Positions 47,031 through 56,904 of a DNA stretch of 64,000 bases are shown here, piece by piece; within the stretch, counting starts at the first letter, position 1, and each line of letters starts with the position of its first letter. The notes beneath the pieces were generated by a model. The model saw only the letters and a list, made by a program, of their open reading frames with translations. It did not search any database and was not told where the DNA came from. The translations under genes were made by a program, and so were the position numbers. The stretch is taken from the NCBI GenBank assembly GCA_028532985.1, contig JANCIK010000004.1, forward strand, positions 3,906,001 to 3,970,000, in the 5' to 3' direction. The stretch comes from Stropharia rugosoannulata. Taxonomy: Eukaryota; Basidiomycota; Agaricomycetes; Agaricales; Strophariaceae.

Positions 47031-48670
47031 GACAAAAAAGCGAAGTGAATACTGCACCGATTGCCGGGGTTGGGAAATCCTCGATACTGGTAGTGTTCAA
47101 AGTGAACAGCCCAGGCTTTATAGGTTTTATCCAATACAAACCGAATAACTGAAGGCATCATTTTGTCGCAGATTACGCATATTAAGATATGGAAGATTGC
47201 ACTGCGCATGGAATATTCCACCAAATGTCACTTGCGATAGCAGTCAAGGCCACGGGTAAGTCTAATACCATGACATAAGAAGCCACATTGAATATGCGCC
47301 ACCTGCGGAAATGAGACAAGGAAGCATAAGTGCCTTACAAGTGTTCCTAGATATTATTACTTATATTATAGGCGGGCATTTATTGTAAGACCACCGTTGT
47401 ACATCACTTCAATCCTTCTGACAGAGTATTTCACAGATGATCTCAGACTCTCACAAGGCAGTATAACCTGTAGGAAAAAGGAAAACCTGAAGAACCGCTT
47501 GCTTCAGGTACTTGTTCACTCTGAAAAGCAGCCGAACAGCGTCAATCAGTGAACCAACCCCATATGTTGAGAAGCCGCAAAAGACAAGTCATCGGCTAAA
47601 CGTTCTTCGGCGCCATACTCCGCAAGTTACTCCAACAGAATCAAGTATCTCACATATTTTCTTCTTTTAACATCAGATGACCTGCGATTGAAGCATTGGA
47701 TCTGCAAGGATGTCTATCTAAAGAAAATTCATTTCGGCAGCGAAGCATGATCATAGATAACGAGTGGACTACTAAATAGCACCTGTTAATACGAGGAAGA
47801 GATAGGTACATATGCTCCTCTGTAAGCCGAAGAGGATAATATTTATGTCTAGGAAACATGAACGCGGGAAAGGAAAAAATGTTGGCGTAAAGATTAAAAC
47901 AATGCTGAGATTACTTTAGAAGACTCTGCAGACGTCAGGTGCTCTAATCAAGAACTTATTTTCGGCCGCCTGCGAAACTGACTTACGAGCCATTTCTGTA
48001 CTGATCTGTGAGCCAACTGCGAGGCACGAAGGTGTATCTGCGGGCCGGATAATACAATTTGTATTGCATCCGGGCACTAAAAATACCCGCCCAGTATTCT
48101 AAGGTATGACGGCAAGAAAGGTAGCGGCATCGCAGTAGGAGAAGGGAGCACATAACAGTATAGTGCACATGCTTGCCCCAAGATTTCTATACGGTTAGAG
48201 TGATAATCCTTGTATCATCTGTTTTTGAATCCGTTATAGTGGTCGGTCGAATTAATTGTGGATAGACTGTTTCCGTTGGGACTTAATTAGTAGTAGCGTG
48301 ACGGCGACATTTACCGTTTTCATATTCCTAAACGTACCCGAAGTTATTCCTAGGAGAGTGGATTATTATGCATACGAAAGAATGAGATACGGATAGAGAT
48401 GGACGACATCATCGTTTACAGGGGAATAGCTCTGGGAGCTGTATAAATTCGGGACTCGTATAACTTCGGTATTCGTCTTGTTTTACTTGTAGGCCACAAA
48501 AAATAGAAGCTGGTTACCGGGCCTACATCGTCAGGATACAATGGTAATTATGATGAGAAGCGTGTACTGATTTGCGCATGACCGCTATTCCTCGCAGAAG
48601 CAACAGCTCAATGCAAAAATCTCAATTCCGAACCTCAGGCGCGTTAAGAGACGTGACCTAAACTTCTGAG

Positions 48671-48678
48671 TATATAAG
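48671..48678 (+). promoter_or_regulatory. TATA box of the GH30 gene
   Basis: TATATAAG 41 nt upstream of ATG 48719; a close fit to the consensus. Confidence 0.6.
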
Positions 48679-48718
48679 TCCAGCGATACACTGAAATAAA
48701 GATATCTGCACTTCTATA

Positions 48719-50208
48719 ATGCTCTACCACTTTATACTCGCCGCCTTGGGTGGTGCGGTTCTCTTACCTGTATCCTATGCAGATACCACAACGACCATCA
48801 ACCCCAATCTCAAGCACGGCACTTGGGAGGGATGGGGCGTCTCCCTAGCCTGGTGGGGCAAGATCTTCGGTAACAGGAGCGACCTTGCCGATATATTCTT
48901 CACGAGGAATACTGTGTCGTACAATGGTAGCTCGCTCCCCGGTCTTGGACTCAATATCGCGCGATATAATGCAGGAGCATGCAGCTCTAATAGCATCAAT
49001 GGTACCACTATTGCATCCAACGATATACTCTCCAGCAGGAAGATGGACGCATATTGGATTGACTGGACGAGCGCAAGTCCAACTTCGTCGAGTTGGAGCT
49101 GGGGAGTCGACGCTAACCAGCGCAATATGATGGCACTCGCAAAGGCTCGTGGTGCCGATCGCTTCGAGTTATTCTCGAACTCTCCAGTGTGGTGGATGTG
49201 CGACAACCATAACCCGGCTGGGGCGTCCAACGCAGGTATGTACCCATATGGATATGGCGCGCTGTTATTGATTGTGCGCAAGGCGAGAACTTGCAATCTT
49301 GGAATATCCAGAACCACGCCGTGTACCTCGCCACGATCGCCAAGTATGCGCACGACAACTGGGGAATTACGTTTGCTTCTGTCGAAGCGTTCAACGAGCC
49401 TAGCTCGAGCTGGTGGACGGCAACCAACAACCAAGAAGGGTGCAATTTCAGCAGCGGAACCATGGAGGACGTGATTATTTACCTGCGTGAAGAGCTGAAT
49501 AGCCGGGGACTCACTTCTACAGCAGTCTCGGGTACAGACGAGAACACATACGACCTTGCGCTTTCCACGTGGAACAGCTTCAACTCAACGACGAGGAGTA
49601 ACATCGGAAGAATAAATGTACATGGATACCAGGGCACGGGCGGACGTCGGGACTTGCTGTACAGCGCTGCGTCAAGTGCTGGGCTTGAGATCTGGAACAG
49701 CGAGTACGGGGATGGTGATGCAACGGGCACACAGCTTGCCCAGAACCTCTTACTTGACTTCAACTGGCTTCACCCAACGGCATGGACGTACTGGCAGGCG
49801 ATTGATACCACTGGATGGGGGCTGATCGTTGGCGACCTACAGGCTGTTACACTGTCCAACGTCGAGCAGAAGTACTTCGTGCTTGCGCAGTTCACCCGAC
49901 ATATCCGCGAAGGCATGCAAATCCTCGACACAGGAAGCAACTCCGTAGCGGCAGCTTACGATGCAACGAACAGAAAGCTGGTTATTGTCGCTGCGAACTT
50001 CAATAGTAGCCAGTACATCAACTTTGACCTGTCGCAGTTCAGTTCGCCGTCGACTAGCGGAACGCTGGTGCCTCGCTGGTCGACTCATTTCTCGACTTCG
50101 GAGCAGTATGCGCCTTATAACGACACCTTCATGAGCGGATCCAAGTTTTGGTCTTACTTTGACCAAAACAGTGTGCAAACGTTCGAAGTACCCAACGTGA
50201 GCTTGTGA
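48719..50208 (+). CDS. GH30 endo-beta-1,6-galactanase, secreted
   Basis: Retaining glycoside hydrolase of family 30, probably subfamily 5, which cuts beta-1,6-galactan side chains of arabinogalactan proteins. Two exons (48719-49235, 49283-50208) around a 47-nt GTATGT..AAG intron give 480 aa, the usual length for fungal endo-beta-1,6-galactanases. The signal peptide (ILAALGGAVLLPVSYA) precedes GTWEGWGVSLAWWGKIFG, a family-typical start. The acid/base is Glu211 in VEAFNEPSSSWW and the nucleophile is Glu313 in LEIWNSEYGDGD. The C-terminal beta domain runs from about residue 380 (FTRHIREGMQILDTGSNSV) to the end. Several NxS/T sites suggest N-glycosylation. The splice restores NAGENLQSWNIQNH. It is divergent from the LPMO gene, with a TATA box at -41. 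Confidence 0.93.
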
Positions 50209-51592
50209 GGAAGACGGGAAGGTGTAATCGTTGATGCATGTGATGTATCATGTTTTGATGATAAATGTACTTATTACAAATTGACCGTCACGGTCATGTC
50301 GTCCAAATATAACTTAAAATTGTAGGTGCTCCTGATCTGAGGATAGGACTAGAAGCGCAGGCGAGGCCTTGAAAACGCGCTATCAGTGTGCATAAAACGC
50401 ACCACAGGAGTGCTTCTTCTCGTCTGGGAAAGAGGGGCCCTCCCTGTGCTACAGAGCACCTCGTTTTTTGTCACCCACCTACCCTCTCCTCTTTCTTTCA
50501 GTATGTGGTGTGGCCAAGTGAGCATGCGCCTCCGGCACGCGTCTCTCTGGGCCCTATGTGCCAGGCGCCGGTGTTTGATCAATGCGCGCCATCGATTCCA
50601 TATGCGTTGGTTTTGTCTGCGTGCGCGCGCTCGATCCCCCAATCGGCAGCCACCGCAAGCCGCTTCCCACGCCTCGGCACGCCTCTACGCCACGAAGCGC
50701 GCTCCATCGAGTTTCTTGTCTTTTATTATGTCTCTTACATTGCTCTTACAACCGTCAACATGGGCCCCTACACGCGCGAAAGAGAATTTTCACCACATGG
50801 GCATATCGATATTTACCCTGAGGACCCCAAACATTTTTCGCTACTGACATGCGGGACATAGATGAAATGGCCTCGAGAAGCAAATGTATATGCTCTCCGC
50901 GGCTTGTTGATGGCATGAATAAATGACCTGGCAATAGGATCGATGCAATACTCGCAGCGATACTTATTATACCATGCGTACGTGCACATGATGCCTGGAT
51001 GTAGACCACGCGCATGCCATTGATTTTTTCTCACTTTCTCTGCATTAGAGTGCTCAGACCCGTCAGCGCTCCATTACGTGGGCATGAATTCGGGGGCTTG
51101 TGATGAGCCCTCGGCTTGCCTTGGTAACCCCTGGTAACCCGCGCGGGTGATTGCTTTACTTATGATAGAAGTCGGGAAGGTGCTCTTGCTATTTCGCTTG
51201 TACTGCTTCTCTTCGATTATCTTTGATTAGATATTTGATACTATTTCAGGACTCAAAAAACATGACGTCCAAGTTGCGTCCGACGACATATCTTTTGACA
51301 CATTTGATAAATACCCCGTCTGTGTTTTGACACACGTTTCGATAACGTAGAACAGAATACAGTGAACTCGCAGAAGTAGTCATCCATTCTTTATGCAGAC
51401 CATGTAAATATATCGTATAGGCTCCGAGCATCAAGTCTAGAACGAGCCGTGGAAACGACAGGCAGAACGGAGCAGGAAGGTGCCGTGGCCGTGGCTGTGC
51501 GAAGCTCGGACCGGGCATGGCTCTGGTCTATTGACATTCGATTGATGGCGCTAGTCTAACTTGCTTCGAACGCCCACCATCTTTCTCAGCCC
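50209..51592. other. Intergenic; nothing supported
   Basis: Overlapping frames at 50386-50861 on both strands are GC-rich but share no motif and no splice pattern. A 90-codon minus frame at 51246-51518 is likewise unsupported. Confidence 0.45.
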
Positions 51593-53884
51593 ATGGGGTC
51601 TACCGACGCCCCCGACCCATTTGCCATCTTCCATGAGCCCCCGCCAGGCGAGACTCCCGGCGAGCGGACTGTCCGTGAGGAACGCGAGGCTGCGGCGCGA
51701 AAAGTGTCCGATCGGATCGACGAGGAACTCAAGGTTGAGAAGGCGAGGCTGAAGAAAGAAAAGATTGTCAGAGTCTTGCTGCTAGGGCAAAGCGAAAGTG
51801 GTGAGTAAGGCCTGTCTACTGGTACTGCTGGGAATATATTCAACTTGGGTGTGAACAGGGAAGAGTACTACACTGAAAAGTAAGCCCGGACGTCAACTGC
51901 CCACCATTATAACCAGTGCTAACACATAGCCTCGCGAATAGATTTTAGATATCAGTATGCTCGGGCAGCATGGGAAGCCGAGCGACTCGCCTGGCGCTCC
52001 GTTATCCAACTTAACCTTGTCCGGTCCGTGCTGATTGTGCTCGACGCAGTGCAGGCCCAAATAGATGGGGTCGGCCTGGGCAATGGGCAAGACGACCTAT
52101 CTGACTCACTCGTGCCATACCTCGGTGATGATACGGATGCCGACAATCTCGGTGAACCATCCTCCAGCGCCAGCTCAGCCCCGCAGCCATTTAAGCACCC
52201 TCTCGTGCTCAAATCGTCCCAGGAAATTACACAGCAAATACGGGGCCTCAGTGCACAACAATCCGAGGCTCTGCTTGACATTTATGCTGGTCTACGAGAG
52301 CAGCTTGAACCTCTACGCGCTGTCGAGTTCATGCTCATGCGCCGCCTCGGTGCTGGCAGTACGGAGGACTATGGGGACACTGACCCTTCGCGATCCGCTC
52401 CAGGAGTACTGGGCTCGGACGACGAGGAGGAGAATGATGCTCAGAATCACGGCCTGCAGGTCAGGTCGCGTAGCCCAGTCGCAGCGTTGCGTAACCGAGA
52501 GTGGGGCGTTCAGAGGCTCCAGGAGGCTCTTGCTAGGAGTTCTTTGTCCAACAAGATAGGCGGGGGGCGAGCAGGGAAGGGAAAAGCTGTCGCATCCGGT
52601 GAAGGGGAGGGTTTGGCTGATGAAGGGGACATCGATCCAACGCGCGTACTCGCTGATGCCAAGGACGCGATGCTGACGCTGTGGAAAAACGACGCTGTGC
52701 ACACCGTGTTAAACAAGAGGGATCTGAAGGTTGAAGATACACCTGGCTTGTGCGCCCATCTTCATCTCATTTAATATATCACTAACAATCATTTTACATA
52801 CAGCTTCTTAAATGATCTTGAGCGCATCGCGAGCCTTGAATACACACCCTCGGATGGGGACATCGTACGCGCACGCCTCCGCACTCTCGGAGTTCAAGAG
52901 TACCGCATTCGTTTCGATACAACCGGTCGTGAGTTCTATAACCCACACGAAATGATACAGGCGCTCATCATTATACCGTGTAGTAGGTTTTGGCGGGATC
53001 GGTAATGACTTTGGTCAAGAATGGCTGCTATATGACGTGGGTGGATCGCGGACCATGGTACGTATAATTTTACCTTCTCCATCACCTTGCATTAAATGAC
53101 ATATTGCCCGCCCATCTCCTTGATAAATAGCGCCATGCGTGGGTTCCATACTTTGACAATGTCCAGGCAATCATTTTCCGTATGTCATCTTGTCTCTACT
53201 TTTAGTCTGGCCCCAGATTCTGATAACCTGTTTCGCTATGTTTCTAAAGTCGCACGTAAGTCTGTCTGTATATTTGTATCACCTTCATACTATAACTGTC
53301 TCTTGAACTCGTAGCCGTTTCCTGTTTCGATGAGCGCCTCACCGAGAACTCCAAGGTCAATAGGCTTGAGGACTCCTTCCTCCTCTTCAAAAAGATCTGC
53401 TCCTCAAAGCTCCTTGCCCACGCGACAATGATCTGCTTCCTCAATAAGTGCGATTTGTTGAAACGCAAGCTGCGCTCAGGAGTCAAGGTTCGAGACTTCC
53501 TGCCCAGTTTTGGAGAACGCAAGAACGAAACGGCTGTGGTTGTTAAGTGTGCGTGATGCGACCCGCTTTGTTCCTGTAATCGCTGACCCTCGTGCTTCTG
53601 TATAGACCTGCGCGAAAAGTTCCGTGAAGTATTGAAAGAACATTCTCCCGAGCAACGTAGCAGTTATTTCTATGCCACGTCTGTCGTCGTAAGTCTTCGA
53701 TTACCCTTCCTCGTGCTTCAATCCATTCATGTTATGCTTCCCATATAGGATACCGAGGCAACTGCGAACACCATAACTGCTGGTAAGTCCATCACGCATG
53801 ATTTATGTAAAGTTATGAGCTCAGTGAACCACAGTAAAAGACAGTATCCTCCAAAACTACCTCAAGCGAGCGGATTTCCTTTAA
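51593..53884 (+). CDS. Atypical large G-protein alpha subunit
   Basis: Heterotrimeric G-alpha of the expanded, divergent basidiomycete type. Eleven exons (51593-51800, 51859-51879, 51942-52749, 52804-52928, 52984-53057, 53131-53179, 53250-53255, 53315-53548, 53606-53688, 53749-53782, 53835-53884) sum to 1692 nt, 563 aa; classic G-alphas have ~355. G1 is GQSESGKST (65-73). The helical-domain region (79-345) is about twice normal size with acidic inserts. Switch I is RARLRTLG with Arg370 and Thr373. G3 is DVGGSR (405-410), so the catalytic Gln is Ser409. G4 is NKCD (474-477) and G5 is YATS. Gly2 could be myristoylated; the usual Cys3 is absent. Exon 7 is only 6 nt, yet it restores FLAPVSCFDE. 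The third acceptor is chosen to give TLKNF. Confidence 0.9.
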
Positions 53885-56800
53885 ACTGACTTTGCAATCA
53901 CCCCTCGCTGGCTCTTCGACTCCGAAATTGTACATATACCTCATCTATTCTTCGCTCCGTTCAGCCAGGCGCTATCAGGTAGCTCTATCTTATTTCATTG
54001 TATGTATACCCTAGGCTCCTTGCTCTCTATTTCTTGACTGCTCTCGCACCTTGTCTCCCAAGTCAGCTTGGTTGTTTTATCCCCACGCGCGGTTCCTGTA
54101 GTACATTGTATATACTCATCTCTCGGAATGTAGAAGGATAAATATTTATCTTCACCGTGTTATTTGTCGCTAGCGTAAAATTATGGATATTCGTCGAATA
54201 TATTATATGATATTGATCTTGTTATGTATTTTCATTTGTTTCATTTGTCTTGATTTACCTTGACACTTCTTCTCTTCCCATGGCTGAGGTGCTGCGAAAG
54301 CCCCAGAGATTGTTTTTAGTCTACACGACACGGAAGTTGTATTAAATTTCCAATAGTGATGTCTTCAACTCAAGGGGAGATACCATCTTGATAATTATTC
54401 CTCAACATTTTTGAACCAGAGTGTGCCCGGGTACTCCCAAATGCAATCTCAGACATTGAGCAATACTGAAGAAAGAGCAGATCAGCATGTTGTATGGCAC
54501 AGTGAATCAGATAAATGATAAGTCACTAGTCAAGCATCAAGCGGAAAAAGTTCATCATTCAATCTTGATACGATTGACGCCGTTGTTCTATGTGAAACGT
54601 CGAGGTCATTTGAAAGTCAATGTAAGTGAGGCCGTAGCTATAATATGACGACTTCTCGCCGGGCACCATGAAAAGTCCGTGGCATGTCCGTGAATGTGGT
54701 GCTGCGTTCGTGCAAAGTCTGTGCAGGTCCGTGGCGCGTCCGTGAAACATCCGTGCAGATCTGCGTTGTGTTCGTAGAAAGTTACTGAGTGTCCAAAGTA
54801 GTCATGTATTATGCTTCAGATGCATTCGCCTCCTCGATACATCAAACATTCAAACGTTCACTGGGCATCATGCATTAAATGACAACCAGGCGCTTCCACG
54901 TCCTCATCTGTCCTCACCCCCGTTTCGGTTGTGCGCAATAGGCCTCCGTCCCGCCCTCTGTTCGCCGTCCTAATTTTTCGTTACCTGTGCCCTCTCATAT
55001 AACCTCGCGCACGTTCCGCCTGCACCATGATCAGCGCGTTCAAGCATTCGTCGACGCCCGGGAATGCTCGTGTGTCTGTCTTCCTGGTCGAGTGGTCAGT
55101 ACTTTAGTCCTCCCTCATCTAATCCGCATCCGCTCCTCCAGTGATAATATATCTGTATCATGCAGCCCCCGCACCTCCTCTGCGTGTCCCGCTTCTGCAC
55201 TGCCTTCCTCGGGGCGAATTGAGACCCTACCAAGCCCGTCCCTTCCGCGACCTCACTCCCGCCCCGACAAAGACTGGCCAAACTCACTCGCCCAGCTGAG
55301 GTCGTGACCCCCACGCGTCCTGAGGCGTATGCGCTGTTCGCCGGTGTTGGGCGCATTGCATACAGTTAAATTAGTTTGCAAGAGGGACTGGGTGGAGCGG
55401 GTGGAGGCGGACATGGGAACGTGGAAGTGGTGCGGGTGGGGGATGTGGTGAGGACATTGGTGAAGCCGGGGACTGACAGTCACCCTAAATCATGTACGGA
55501 TACCACCAGCACCAACAGGAACAAGAGCGTAGAGCACTACGCCTTATCATGGATACCCAGAATCAGGGCAGGAGGACATATCCCTGGCCACCGTCACAGT
55601 TACACTGCTGCGCTCCGCTATGTGCCTCCTGCGTAGAATCCCACGGCGGGAGGTAATGAGCGGGTATCCCGCTGCGTTTTAACAAGGCCTATACAGAGTC
55701 TCGTACAGGCTTTAGTTCGTCTTGGACCATGGCAGGCAGAGCAAAGTATGTAAGTCCAGCTGCGTACAAACTGTCTCCGTACTGATAATGCCGTACTGGG
55801 TGCACAAAACTGTGGACAAAGTGAATTCAAGACGGAAAAAAATACGCCTCAAATACACCTCCTGTGTCTCTCCCATTCGGCCGGACATTGCGGATTGTAG
55901 ATACCGTCGTGTACCGCCTCCTTTTCTGCGTACTCGTTGAAATAAACTGCTTCCATTGATAACGCCTTGTGAAGCTTCCCAGATCCTTGGGTATCAACGA
56001 AGTTCCCTGACTGGCATATTTTGTCGCAATGTAATTTGATCAATGTATATCAGATACTCACAATATATGGCATGCAGTTGAACGGATGTTTCTCAGAATA
56101 TTCACCCGCCTTGTGTTCTCTATGGAATAAGTCTGCTAATAGGTTGTATTCGAATGACACAGCCAACACGCACAGCACCTAAACGTGAACTTGTTTCGAA
56201 GGCCATGTTACAACTTATGATGCGTAGAATTGGGAAACAATCAGTCAAAGTAAATTGGAAAAGCTATTTCAAAATATGATGTTGTACATAGGAAGAGAAA
56301 AATACAATACAAACGATATCATGTCATCCAGTCAGTTATACATCTCAGCGTGTGCAGCACCTACTATTTACATCCTCTTTGAGTCTCTGAGTCTCTCGGC
56401 TTATTCGGATACTCTGACAAAGTATCAACGCACATAGGGCCCGATACTAACGTGAGTGTGTCGACAATAAGTCAACGTTCTGAGCATTCAAGAGTTCATA
56501 TTCTGTGCAAAACCCAGCGTTTAGTATTTCAAATAAAGAGGCTCCCTTATCCTCTAACGTCACCAAAACCTCGCAACGCAATTTTCTAATTGAGACATCC
56601 TTGGATAAGCCTTACGCGTATCGACTCCGATCCCGTATTCTTCACTGAGCCTTCAGTTGCAGAACAGTCAGCAGCGTGTCACTGGAAGACGCTCTTGTAA
56701 AGGTAGAGAGCTCGGAATATACATTTCAAGCTTTAAGGTCAACCGTCATTGCAATGAATCTTTTAATTTTTAAGAATCCGTAATACGGCGGGAACACGAA

Positions 56801-56904
56801 AATACATGATCTAAATTCTTACTATCAAAAAAGCACATGTTGATAACATACCGAGCACGAGTTGCGAGTCTGGCCTGAATAAACAAAAAGAGCATCCGAA
56901 CCTT
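53885..56904. other. Intergenic with possible short gene and a tandem duplication
   Basis: No confident gene. At 55027-55307 (+) an ATG opens a spliceable frame (MISAFKHSSTPGNARVSVFL, donor G|GTCAGT, acceptor at 55165), but the second exon is Pro/Ser-rich and unrecognised. A 52-bp tandem duplication is listed separately. Other frames are short and motif-free. Confidence 0.4.
54675..54778 (+). repeat. Imperfect tandem duplication of ~52 bp
   Basis: Two adjacent units begin GTCCGTGGCATGTCCGTGAA (54675) and GTCCGTGGCGCGTCCGTGAA (54727). Each continues to a CTGCG-TTCGT segment followed by AAAG. TCCGTG hexamers recur inside each unit. Confidence 0.65.

Larger units (their letters stand above)
46957..48718. 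other. Divergent intergenic region, LPMO and GH30 promoters
   Basis: Shared 1.8-kb region between the divergently transcribed LPMO (-) and GH30 (+) genes, with a TATA box at each end. The minus-strand frames inside (47015-48168) carry no motif. Confidence 0.5.
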
